Source of the DNA: an uncultured Flavobacteriales bacterium
Lineage (GTDB): Bacteria > Bacteroidota > Bacteroidia > Flavobacteriales_E > Vicingaceae
Direction: 5' to 3'
NCBI GenBank assembly: GCA_937925525.1
Contig: CALALS010000281.1
Span: forward strand, 1-32,141
DNA: 32,141 nucleotides
Part shown: one piece after another, positions 1 to 5,904 of the stretch
Layout of the letters: each line of letters opens with the position of its first letter
Position numbering within the stretch: position 1 is the first letter of the stretch
The notes under the pieces: generated by a model
The model's database searches: none
What the model saw: only the letters and a program-made list of their open reading frames with translations
Told to the model about the DNA's origin: nothing
Translations under genes and position numbers: made by a program

Positions 1-179
1 TCAATATGGTTTTACGAATTCCGGTAGGTAAAATTGTTTATTTAGATAAACACATGGAAGAAATCATTTATGACATTCCGAATACTACTAATACCTATGA
101 CGGAAACATGATTGATAAATACTGGATAATGACAGAGGACGGACTTTCACCTTATGAAAAAGTAACTGTTGATATTTAA
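1..179 (+). CDS. PspC-domain protein, C-terminal end only
   Basis: The window opens inside a reading frame that is open from base 3 and stops at TAA 177-179, leaving 58 codons. The fragment contains VGKIVYLDKHMEEIIYD followed by an asparagine/threonine-rich stretch and MTEDGLSP. I recognise this as the C-terminal tail typical of Bacteroidota PspC-domain proteins, where a PspC membrane domain is followed by a long putative adhesin-like region. The PspC domain and membrane segments themselves lie upstream of the window, so the call rests on the tail alone. A strong terminator follows 32 bases after the stop, so this is the last gene of its transcript. Confidence 0.6.
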   Translation, partial: NMVLRIPVGKIVYLDKHMEEIIYDIPNTTNTYDGNMIDKYWIMTEDGLSPYEKVTVDI

Positions 180-180
180 G

Positions 181-212
181 GTTGGTTTCCTACTTCAATA
201 ACTTTACTTTTG
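181..212 (+). promoter_or_regulatory. Putative Bacteroidota-type promoter of the cyclophilin lipoprotein gene
   Basis: A perfect -7 element TACTTTTG (TAnnTTTG) lies at 205-212. A GTTG at 181-184, 20 bases upstream, is a three-of-four match to the -33 TTTG element. Transcription would start around 218-220, giving a leader of roughly 16 bases before the ATG at 235. The site overlaps the first base of the terminator hairpin of the preceding gene. This is a motif match only; no start site has been mapped. Confidence 0.45.
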
Positions 213-234
213 GGGCTACTAAAGCCCCTTTTTT
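212..234 (+). terminator. Rho-independent terminator after the PspC-family gene
   Basis: GGGGCT (212-217) pairs with AGCCCC (223-228) around a five-base loop and is followed directly by six T. It sits downstream of the stop at 179 and ends at the base before the next start codon at 235. It therefore terminates the upstream gene inside what would be the leader of the next one. Confidence 0.85.
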
Positions 235-1020
235 ATGAAATCGTTTTTCTACATATTGCCACTCCTGCTATTCTCTTTTGCTTGTAACAATACAGATACT
301 TCAGAAGCTGACAATGATGATATTCTGGTTACCGAAGATACAGTCAAAGTTGAAAATACAGAAAATGAAGAAAGTGCGTTTCCTTTGCACAATTCAATGG
401 TAGAAGGTTTTTTAATGGAATACGGACAAGAAAATCCCGAAACCTCTGCTATCATTAAAACCAATTTTGGGAATATTGAAGTTAAACTATTTACCGAAAC
501 ACCTTTACACAGAGCTAATTTTGTGATGATGGCGAAAGAAAATTACTTTAACAAAACTCAATTCTACCGAGTAATTAAAGATTTTATGATACAAGGCGGA
601 AATTCTGATGATGAGCTGGTAGGAGAAAAGCGTACCCGCATTGGTAAATACACACTTCCACCTGAAATTTCTCCGCAATACATTCACCAGAGAGGAGCTT
701 TGTGCATGGCAAGAGTTTATGAAGACAATCCTGATAAGCGCTCAAACCCCTATGAGTTTTATATTATTCAAGGAAAAAAACACACCGATGAAGAATTAAT
801 GATGATTGAAATGGGTTACGGCATTACAATTCCTGAAAAAGACAAAGCTATTTACAAAAGCAAAGGCGGAGCACCGCATTTAGATAATTTAATGACTATT
901 TTCGGAGAAGTAACCAAAGGAATGGATGTGGTGGATAAAATTGCCAACTCTGAAACAGATGGAAATGACTGGCCAAAAAAAGTAGTAATTATTGAAAGTA
1001 TAGAATTAGCAGGCTCATGA
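235..1020 (+). CDS. Cyclophilin-type peptidyl-prolyl isomerase, lipoprotein
   Basis: This protein should catalyse cis-trans isomerisation of peptidyl-proline bonds in exported proteins. The first 17 residues form a lipoprotein signal ending in a lipobox-like FSFAC with the acylated cysteine at 17. A low-complexity acidic linker follows (about 20-50). The cyclophilin fold runs from about residue 72 to 255, with FYRVI containing the catalytic arginine at 112, FMIQGG at 117-122, EFYIIQG near 174-180 and FGEVTKGMDVVDKI near 223-237. A roughly 35-residue insert (about 180-215) makes it longer than a minimal cyclophilin. The start at 235 lies immediately after the terminator T-run, and there is no Shine-Dalgarno sequence, which is usual in this phylum. 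Its stop overlaps the thioesterase start as ATGA, so the two are translationally coupled. Family call is secure; periplasmic-side location is inferred from the lipobox. Confidence 0.9.
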   Translation: MKSFFYILPLLLFSFACNNTDTSEADNDDILVTEDTVKVENTENEESAFPLHNSMVEGFLMEYGQENPETSAIIKTNFGNIEVKLFTETPLHRANFVMMAKENYFNKTQFYRVIKDFMIQGGNSDDELVGEKRTRIGKYTLPPEISPQYIHQRGALCMARVYEDNPDKRSNPYEFYIIQGKKHTDEELMMIEMGYGITIPEKDKAIYKSKGGAPHLDNLMTIFGEVTKGMDVVDKIANSETDGNDWPKKVVIIESIELAGS

Positions 1021-1463
1021 TTGATTTAATTGAAGTTTATAATAAAGTAAACAATTTTGGTAGAGAAAATGAAATGAAGCTTACCAAAGTGGAAGATGGT
1101 TATATAGAATATGAAATGACCGTTCAGGAAAAACACTTGGCCACACCTTATGCGGCACATGGCGGAAGTGTAGCAGCTTTTATGGATGGTGTAATGGGTG
1201 TAGCGGCTTTAACCTTATCTTCTAAAGAAGAAAAACTGGTAAGTACTGTTGAGTTTAAAGTACACTTTTTAAAACCTGTTTTATTGGGAGATAAGTTAAA
1301 AGGAATAGGTGAAGTTATTCAAAAAGGAAAACGAATTATTATTGCCAAAGGAGAGATTTTTAATCAAAAAAATGAGCTGATTGCAACGGCTTTAGGCACA
1401 TTCAATTCTTATCCTTACCAAAAGAGCGGAATACCTGAACTCACCGGTTCCGGTAACTCATAA
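1017..1463 (+). CDS. PaaI/YdiI-type hotdog-fold thioesterase
   Basis: A 148-residue cytoplasmic hotdog-fold protein with no signal sequence. It carries the PaaI-type signature: YAAHGGSVAAFMDGVMGVAA at residues 45-64, where the HGG turn and the aspartate at 57 match the substrate-binding and catalytic positions of acyl-CoA thioesterases. The second half (VSTVEFKVHFLKP, then GKRIIIAKGEIF) fits the conserved beta strands. It should hydrolyse an acyl-CoA or aryl-CoA thioester; the substrate cannot be read from the sequence. It overlaps the upstream cyclophilin gene by 4 bp and is followed 10 bp later by a serine hydrolase, giving a compact plus-strand run. Another hotdog gene, of a different subtype, lies at 22990-23427. 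Confidence 0.85.
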   Translation: MIDLIEVYNKVNNFGRENEMKLTKVEDGYIEYEMTVQEKHLATPYAAHGGSVAAFMDGVMGVAALTLSSKEEKLVSTVEFKVHFLKPVLLGDKLKGIGEVIQKGKRIIIAKGEIFNQKNELIATALGTFNSYPYQKSGIPELTGSGNS

Positions 1464-1473
1464 GAAAATAGCA

Positions 1474-2598
1474 ATGCAGTTTATAAAATATACCTTCTTT
1501 TTGCTCATTCTGTTTTTAATTTCTTGTAACCATCAGTCAGAGCAGTTAAGTGAGGATGAAAATACGGAAGACTCTTTGTTTGTTGCAGAGCCTGATTATA
1601 TTGAGTTTGATAGCCTCAGAAAACTTAATATTTCGCATTATTTTGATTCTTTGTATCAGCAAGGATTTAACGGTGTGGTATTGATTAGAGAGGGAAATCA
1701 ACTATTTAAAAAAGCTTATGGTTTAGCTGATTTTAAAACGAACGATACTTTAACTACAGACTATAGCTTTCAACTGGCATCTTCCTCCAAGCCATTAACT
1801 GCAATAGCCGTTATGCTGTTGGTTCAAGAAGGAAAAATCTCATTGGAAGATACTATTCAAACTTTTTTTCCAAGATTTCCTTACAAAGGCATTACCGTAA
1901 AAATGTTGTTAGCTCACCGAAGCGGCTTAGGAAACTACATGTATTTTACCGAGCCTAGCTGGAAAAATTCTTCTACCAAAATGACCAACAATGATGTGCT
2001 AAAATTTATAGAAGACAGCATTCCCGGAACGTATTATCAGCCCAATCAATCTTTTGATTACAACAACACCAACTATGCTTTGTTGGCTTCCATTGTAGAA
2101 AAAGTTTCTCAACTAAGCTTTTCTGACTTTATGGAAACCAGGATATTTCAGCCATGCGGAATGGAGTGCACCAAAATTTATGAGTTTGATAATTGGGATA
2201 AATTAGTAAAACCTGTAAAAGCATTTAACGGCTACAAAAAGGAAAAACCCTTTACTTATATTGATGGAGTGGTAGGAGATAAAGGCGTATTTTCAACCCT
2301 AGATGATTTGTGTAAACTGGACATAGCATTGAGAGAAAACAAGTTACTAAACCAATCCACTAAAGCCGAAATGTACACAAGATATAGTGAATCTAAAGCG
2401 TATGACAGAAGTTATGGCTTGGGCTGGCGAATTTCTGATTTACATGAAAACGTAGTTTACCACACCGGCTGGTGGAAATGCTACAGAAGCTATTTTATAA
2501 GGGATTTAAAAAACGACAGAACCATTATTGTGTTGAATAACGTAATGATAGGCGGATATTTAAACACCAATTTATTACTTCGGTTGGTTGAAAAATAA
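1474..2598 (+). CDS. Serine hydrolase of the beta-lactamase / penicillin-binding-protein fold, lipoprotein
   Basis: A 374-residue class C beta-lactamase-like hydrolase (Pfam Beta-lactamase family). The N-terminus is a lipoprotein signal ending LFLISC with cysteine 18. The three active-site motifs are all visible: SxxK as S103-S-S-K106, YxN as Y196-N-N198, and HTG at 330-332 replacing KTG. MLLAHRSGLGNY near 144-155 is a further family hallmark. Such proteins are usually D,D-peptidases, esterases or uncharacterised hydrolases rather than resistance enzymes, so the substrate is left open. It follows the thioesterase by 10 bp and is probably cotranscribed. No terminator hairpin is evident downstream. 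Confidence 0.88.
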   Translation: MQFIKYTFFLLILFLISCNHQSEQLSEDENTEDSLFVAEPDYIEFDSLRKLNISHYFDSLYQQGFNGVVLIREGNQLFKKAYGLADFKTNDTLTTDYSFQLASSSKPLTAIAVMLLVQEGKISLEDTIQTFFPRFPYKGITVKMLLAHRSGLGNYMYFTEPSWKNSSTKMTNNDVLKFIEDSIPGTYYQPNQSFDYNNTNYALLASIVEKVSQLSFSDFMETRIFQPCGMECTKIYEFDNWDKLVKPVKAFNGYKKEKPFTYIDGVVGDKGVFSTLDDLCKLDIALRENKLLNQSTKAEMYTRYSESKAYDRSYGLGWRISDLHENVVYHTGWWKCYRSYFIRDLKNDRTIIVLNNVMIGGYLNTNLLLRLVEK

Positions 2599-2696
2599 CT
2601 CTTTTAAAATTTTCTTATTTCCTAAAAACCAACTAACTTGCGATAACTTACGCTAAAGCAAATTTGTGCTGAATTTATTTTAGTATTGAAACTTCC

Positions 2697-2726
2697 TTTA
2701 GCTTTTTTGTTGTGGTTCATTAAAAA
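2697..2726 (+). repeat. Leader repeat, copy 1 (TTTTTTGTTGT motif)
   Basis: About 30 bases immediately upstream of the 2736 gene match about 30 bases upstream of the 3407 gene (3378-3407). The shared core is CTTTTTTGTTGT, followed after four variable bases by CAT and an A-run; I count 23 identities in 31 aligned bases. The two genes it precedes are otherwise unrelated, so the repeat is not explained by gene duplication. It may be a shared promoter/leader or the boundary of a mobile cassette. Confidence 0.5.
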
Positions 2727-2735
2727 AAACGATAA

Positions 2736-3005
2736 ATGCCAATTAATATCTATATAAAAGACTCAGGAGAAAAGTTGGACTGGCTCTGTGTTGAAGATTG
2801 GGATTTACCAACACAAATTGACGCTCTTGAAACTTGGTTGATAAATAAAGGAAAAACTTTAGATCCGAGTAAATATGTGGCGGACATTGGATTTGACATA
2901 AGGAAAAACGCAACAGGTGGAGGAGGAGTTTTAAACTCTGAATCTATGGCGATAATGGGAATGATTGGAATGGACGTTCACTTCTCTGAATATCCATCGG
3001 AATGA
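2736..3005 (+). CDS. Unknown small protein (89 aa)
   Basis: I do not recognise this protein. It is 89 residues, soluble, without signal peptide or membrane segment. It is acidic and tryptophan-containing at the start (LDWLCVEDWDLP at residues 14-25), with a glycine-rich turn TGGGGVLNSES near 60-70. Its last bases overlap the next start as ATGA, so the two are translationally coupled and probably work together. Small coupled gene pairs of this kind in accessory patches are often immunity, toxin-antitoxin or defence-associated genes, but nothing in the sequence demonstrates that here. It follows leader repeat copy 1 by 9 bases. Confidence 0.6.
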   Translation: MPINIYIKDSGEKLDWLCVEDWDLPTQIDALETWLINKGKTLDPSKYVADIGFDIRKNATGGGGVLNSESMAIMGMIGMDVHFSEYPSE

Positions 3006-3301
3006 CAAGGCGAGAAAGAATGACAGAAAAACAAGAAGACTTGTATAAATCGGTTGACGATATCCTTTGGAACGATTGGGACCCTATTGGAGTGAATGAC
3101 GTTGCACCAAGAGATGAATACCAAAGTTATGTCCCAGAAATTTTCTCTCTGCTCATTCAAAATAGGACAGATGAAGAAATAGCTGACAGACTTTACAAAA
3201 TTGAAACCGAAACGATTGGAGTTATTGGAAGCCGTGAACACTGTCTGATGATAGCGAAGAAATTAATAGAAGAAAAAAATAAAAACGTACCACAAAAATA
3301 G
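3002..3301 (+). CDS. Unknown small protein (99 aa), DUF1871-like by eye
   Basis: A 99-residue soluble protein without signal or membrane segment. The central part, ILWNDWDPIGVN (residues 21-32) followed by PRDEYQSYVPEIFSLL, resembles a widespread family of small proteins of unknown function with a WDPIG...DEY...I pattern. I think of DUF1871-like proteins, but this is from memory and unverified. The C-terminal half is helical and ends in a lysine-rich tail. It is coupled by an ATGA overlap to the preceding unknown gene. A second methionine at residue 7 (base 3020) is a possible alternative start, but the overlap favours 3002. Another apparent coding remnant follows in a different frame, so a frameshifted longer ancestor is conceivable. 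Confidence 0.6.
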   Translation: MTRRERMTEKQEDLYKSVDDILWNDWDPIGVNDVAPRDEYQSYVPEIFSLLIQNRTDEEIADRLYKIETETIGVIGSREHCLMIAKKLIEEKNKNVPQK

Positions 3302-3396
3302 GTGAAAATGACCCTGAGTATTTGATATTAAGAGGAGAAAGAAGAACTTTCGGTATATATGAAGGGTTAAAACAGCTCTTAACTTTTTTGTTGTAA
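3283..3396 (+). pseudogene. Possible gene remnant (37 codons, no start codon)
   Basis: Between the stop TAA at 3280-3282 and TAA at 3394-3396 an open stretch in frame 1 encodes a protein-like sequence including GENDPEYLILRGERRTFGIY and then EGLKQLL. It has no ATG, and its composition (charged/hydrophobic alternation, no homopolymer bias until the final TTTTTTG) looks more like a decayed C-terminus than random AT-rich DNA. It ends inside leader repeat copy 2. I do not recognise the family. It could be the frameshifted end of the 3002 gene or the leftover of a lost cassette. Low confidence because 37 codons can be open by chance. Confidence 0.3.
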
Positions 3397-3407
3397 GCCA
3401 TCAAAAA
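3378..3407 (+). repeat. Leader repeat, copy 2 (TTTTTTGTTGT motif)
   Basis: Second copy of the motif at 2697-2726. It includes TAACTTTTTTGTTGTAAG, then CCAT and an A-run that leads into the ATG at 3407. The core TTGTTGTA (3388-3395) has an exact inverted partner TACAACAA at 4027-4034, just past the stop of the 3407 gene, so this gene is bracketed by short inverted repeats. In such AT-rich DNA an 8-bp match alone is weak evidence. Confidence 0.45.
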
Positions 3408-4018
3408 TGAAAATAATCTTAACAATATTAGTTTTTTGTATTACATGTAGCATTTCACTGTCTCAATCAAAGAATAAAGACATTGTCCCTCTATCTACTC
3501 TTAAGCAGAAATTATATATTAAGAATAAAACCAGTAAGAAGAAGAAACGTTTGAAGGAAAATGAAACTATTGAGCTATTCTTAAAAAATGACATTGACTC
3601 ATTGTATGCTAAGATTGTGTTATGGGATAAAAATGGGATTTATTACTCTCCATATAGTAAAAAACTAGATTCCATTTTGATTGATTCAATCAATAATGCA
3701 TACTATAACTTTAATTATCTTCTCCATGACACAATAATATATGCCAATTTTGACAGCATACGTCAGCTGAACTTCAAAAAAAATCTAAGTAATAGAGCTG
3801 GTGCTAATGTTATCATCTTAACTGTTGGAGTTGAATTTTTAGTTCTTCCACTTATTCTATCTCCAATGAGTGGTGGCGGATACTCAAATTTTGGACCTGA
3901 AGGTTTTATCATGGTAGGCTCTGGAGCCATATTAACAGCTTACGCTTGGTGGAGATTAAAATCTTTGCAAAAGCTAGAACAGTATCCAATGGATAAATAT
4001 GAATTTATTATAAAATAA
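3407..4018 (+). CDS. Unknown exported protein with C-terminal membrane hairpin (203 aa)
   Basis: I do not recognise this protein. Residues 1-19 form a Sec signal peptide (hydrophobic core ILTILVFCITCSISL, then SQS). A lysine-rich segment follows (about 38-52, SKKKKRLKE), then a mixed region rich in asparagine, isoleucine and tyrosine. Two hydrophobic segments lie near residues 132-152 (ANVIILTVGVEFLVLPLIL) and 165-182 (EGFIMVGSGAILTAYAW), separated by a glycine-rich turn, with a basic end. The topology suggests a membrane-anchored protein with its body outside the cytoplasm. It is even more AT-rich than its neighbours and is bracketed by the inverted TTGTTGTA / TACAACAA motif, consistent with recent acquisition. 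Confidence 0.65.
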   Translation: MKIILTILVFCITCSISLSQSKNKDIVPLSTLKQKLYIKNKTSKKKKRLKENETIELFLKNDIDSLYAKIVLWDKNGIYYSPYSKKLDSILIDSINNAYYNFNYLLHDTIIYANFDSIRQLNFKKNLSNRAGANVIILTVGVEFLVLPLILSPMSGGGYSNFGPEGFIMVGSGAILTAYAWWRLKSLQKLEQYPMDKYEFIIK

Positions 4019-4026
4019 AAACGGTA

Positions 4027-4034
4027 TACAACAA
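4027..4034. repeat. Inverted partner of the TTGTTGTA motif
   Basis: TACAACAA here is the exact reverse complement of TTGTTGTA at 3388-3395. It lies 8 bases after the stop of the 3407 gene, within the sequence CGGTATACAACAATAAC. The pair brackets one gene. Significance is uncertain because the repeat is only 8 bp. Confidence 0.3.
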
Positions 4035-4041
4035 TAACAAA

Positions 4042-4070
4042 ATTGCCATCTCACTAAGAAACTATATTTT
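4042..4070 (+). promoter_or_regulatory. Possible promoter of tRNA-Pro and the downstream cyclophilin
   Basis: TATATTTT at 4063-4070 matches seven of eight bases of the TAnnTTTG -7 element. ATTG at 4042-4045 is a partial -33 element with a slightly short 17-base spacer. The predicted start near 4077 would lie about 9 bases before the tRNA. Motif match only. Confidence 0.3.
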
Positions 4071-4085
4071 TAAAACCAAATTTTA

Positions 4086-4160
4086 CGGGATGTAGCTTAG
4101 CCCGGTTAAAGTGCGCGTCTGGGGGGCGCGAGAGCGGAGGTTCGAATCCTCTCATCCCGA
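4086..4160 (+). tRNA. tRNA-Pro (anticodon GGG)
   Basis: A complete cloverleaf can be folded by hand. The acceptor stem is CGGGATG / CATCCCG with discriminator A. T8-A9 are present, and the D stem is GCTT / AAGT. The anticodon stem CGCGT / GCGCG holds the loop CTGGGGG, giving anticodon GGG at positions 34-36. The variable loop is AGAGC, and the T arm is GGAGG-TTCGAAT-CCTCT. The 5' C1-G72 pair is normal for bacterial tRNA-Pro. CCA is not encoded. The next coding start is only 19 bases downstream, so the tRNA and the cyclophilin gene may share a primary transcript. The unknown-gene patch ends just upstream, but I found no duplicated tRNA end that would mark an integration event. Confidence 0.95.
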
Positions 4161-4179
4161 CAATAATTAAAACAAACAA

Positions 4180-4611
4180 ATGAAAAAAGCAGAAATACAC
4201 ACCGACAAAGGAGTAATGACAGTTGAATTTTACGAAAAAGATGCTCCCAAAACAGTACAAAATTTTATCAATCTTAGTGAAAGCGGTTTTTATGACGGAC
4301 TCACTTTTCATAGAGTTATTCCAAACTTTGTTATTCAAGGCGGTTGCCCTGACGGAACAGGTGCCGGTGGTCCGGGATATGCTATTGATTGTGAGCTAGA
4401 CGGTGATAACCAATATCACGATAAAGGAGTGTTAAGCATGGCGCATGCCGGAAGAAACACTGGCGGTTCTCAGTTTTTTATCTGCCACAACAGAGAAAAC
4501 ACACAGCATTTAGATAGAAACCACACTTGCTTTGGAAAAGTGGTAGAAGGTTTAGATGTGATTGATAAAATTGAGGCCGGAGATACAATTCAAAAGATAG
4601 TAATTGCATAG
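4180..4611 (+). CDS. Cyclophilin-type peptidyl-prolyl isomerase, cytoplasmic
   Basis: A 143-residue minimal bacterial cyclophilin (PpiB-like) without signal peptide, so it acts in the cytoplasm. All core motifs are present: FHRVIPNFVIQGG at residues 43-55 with catalytic arginine 45 and glutamine 53, the GTGAGGPGY loop at 59-67, GSQFFI near 96-101 and HTCFGKVVEGLDVID near 115-129. The active-site region where human cyclophilin A has tryptophan 121 reads HLDRNH here, as in many bacterial forms, which usually lowers cyclosporin sensitivity. It lies 19 bp behind tRNA-Pro. It is a paralogue of the lipoprotein cyclophilin at 235-1020, which carries an export signal and extra insert. Confidence 0.93.
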   Translation: MKKAEIHTDKGVMTVEFYEKDAPKTVQNFINLSESGFYDGLTFHRVIPNFVIQGGCPDGTGAGGPGYAIDCELDGDNQYHDKGVLSMAHAGRNTGGSQFFICHNRENTQHLDRNHTCFGKVVEGLDVIDKIEAGDTIQKIVIA

Positions 4612-4618
4612 CATTACA

Positions 4619-4643
4619 ATTATTAGGTAGAATAATAATTTTT
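4619..4643 (+). terminator. Weak terminator-like hairpin after the cyclophilin gene
   Basis: ATTATT (4619-4624) and AATAAT (4631-4636) can pair around AGGTAG and are followed by AATTTTTTG. The stem is only six A-T pairs, so termination would be weak. Confidence 0.3.
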
Positions 4644-4682
4644 TGAGCGTTGTTTTAGTCTGATATTTACAAAAACAACTTT

Positions 4683-5288
4683 ATGAAAACATTACTATCA
4701 ATTTTACTTATTCTTTCAGTTGGATTTGTTAGTGCACAACAAAACCACATAGTAAATGCATACGATCATTACTATTCCCCTAATGATACATTATACATCA
4801 ACGCAGGAGATACTGTTACTCTTGTTACCATAGGTTATCATAGTATCACAGAGATTGATTCATCCGATTGGGTAGCTAACACGTTTGTTCATAATGGTGG
4901 ATTTTGGGTAGGAGGTTTTGGCGCTCCAACCAGTAATATGTTTTTTGTTATTAATCAACCCGGTAAGTATTACTTCATTTGTCAACCTCATGCTTCAATG
5001 GGCATGAAAGGAGTTATTTATGTAGCCGGCACAACCGGTATCAAAGACAATACTAATGAAGATAGTTTTTCGGCTGCTTATTTAGGTGACGGAAATTTAA
5101 AGCTGAGTTATCAAAATGCAGATGAAATAACACTTTATAACAGTTTAGGGCAGAATGTATTTACTTCATCACTTTCTGTAAATGCTAATTCTGAAGTTGT
5201 GAAGATTTCGTTACTAACCGGAACTTATTTTGCGGTATTTAAAAAATCAGGAAAGCCGTTAAGTTCTAAAAAAGTATATATAAACTAA
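4683..5288 (+). CDS. Secreted cupredoxin (type 1 copper) with T9SS-like C-terminal region, copy 1
   Basis: A 201-residue exported protein with signal peptide 1-19 (VSAQQ at the cleavage region). Residues about 20-115 form a plastocyanin/azurin-like domain. A full type 1 copper site is visible: H53 in GYHS, then C100-x2-H103-x4-M108 in ICQPHASMGM. The C-terminal 75 residues (LKLSYQNADEITLYNSLGQNV ... TGTYFAVF ... KKVYIN) look like a short T9SS sorting or secretion-associated beta domain. The protein is therefore probably a copper-binding electron carrier or copper-holding protein at the cell surface. The redox partner is not identifiable. A near-identical gene follows after 16 bp, a tandem duplication. 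Ligand assignment comes from motif reading, not alignment. Confidence 0.88.
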   Translation: MKTLLSILLILSVGFVSAQQNHIVNAYDHYYSPNDTLYINAGDTVTLVTIGYHSITEIDSSDWVANTFVHNGGFWVGGFGAPTSNMFFVINQPGKYYFICQPHASMGMKGVIYVAGTTGIKDNTNEDSFSAAYLGDGNLKLSYQNADEITLYNSLGQNVFTSSLSVNANSEVVKISLLTGTYFAVFKKSGKPLSSKKVYIN

Positions 5289-5304
5289 TTTTTGATTATT
5301 TTTT

Positions 5305-5904
5305 ATGAAAACATTACTATCAATTTTGCTTATTCTTTCAGTTGGATTTGTTAGTGCGCAGCAAAATCATATTGTTTATGCGTATGACCATTATTTTTCT
5401 CCTGATACTTTATATATGAATACGGGAGATACGGTAACTTTAGTCAACCAAGGTTATCACAGCATGACAGAAGTTGATTCTGCCGACTGGGTAACTAATA
5501 CAGCTACCCATAATGGAGGCTTTTGGGTAGGTTTTGGTGCTTCAACAAGCAATATGTATTTTGTTATTAATCAACCCGGTAAGTATTATTATATCTGTTT
5601 GCCTCATGCTTCAATGGGTATGAAAGGAGTTATTTACGTAGCCGGCACAACAGGCATCAAAGACCTTACTAATGAAGATAGTTTTTCGGTAGCTTATTTG
5701 GGTGACGGAAATTTAAAGTTAGGTTATCAAAATGCGGATGAAATAACACTTTATAACAGCTTAGGACAAAATGTAATTACTTCATCACTTTCTGTAAATG
5801 GTAATTCTGATGTTGTGAAGGTTTCGTTACTTACCGGAACTTATTTTGCAGTATTTAAAAAATCAGGAAAGCCGTTAAGTTCTAAAAAAGTCTTTGTCAA
5901 CTAG
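5305..5904 (+). CDS. Secreted cupredoxin (type 1 copper) with T9SS-like C-terminal region, copy 2
   Basis: Tandem paralogue of the preceding gene, 199 residues, with the same first 24 residues apart from none or one change and the same domain order. The copper ligands are conserved: H52, C98, H101 and M106 (ICLPHASMGM). It lacks two single residues present in copy 1 (an asparagine in SPND and a glycine in VGGFG), so the copies differ by in-frame triplet indels plus scattered substitutions, mainly in the cupredoxin domain; the C-terminal region is closer to identical. Its stop TAG overlaps the stop of the convergent GHMP kinase gene by 4 bp, leaving no room for a separate terminator. Both copies are intact, which argues for retained function of each. 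Confidence 0.88.
   Translation: MKTLLSILLILSVGFVSAQQNHIVYAYDHYFSPDTLYMNTGDTVTLVNQGYHSMTEVDSADWVTNTATHNGGFWVGFGASTSNMYFVINQPGKYYYICLPHASMGMKGVIYVAGTTGIKDLTNEDSFSVAYLGDGNLKLGYQNADEITLYNSLGQNVITSSLSVNGNSDVVKVSLLTGTYFAVFKKSGKPLSSKKVFVN

Noticed and set aside
1474..2598. Antibiotic-resistance beta-lactamase
   Set aside because: The fold and SxxK/YxN motifs are there, but KTG is replaced by HTG and the lipoprotein signal and family features fit non-resistance serine hydrolases.
4086..4160. tRNA-Pro as integration site of the small-gene patch
   Set aside because: Integration normally duplicates the tRNA 3' end. I found no second copy of its 3' end in the window, and there is no integrase; the patch also lies on the 5' side.
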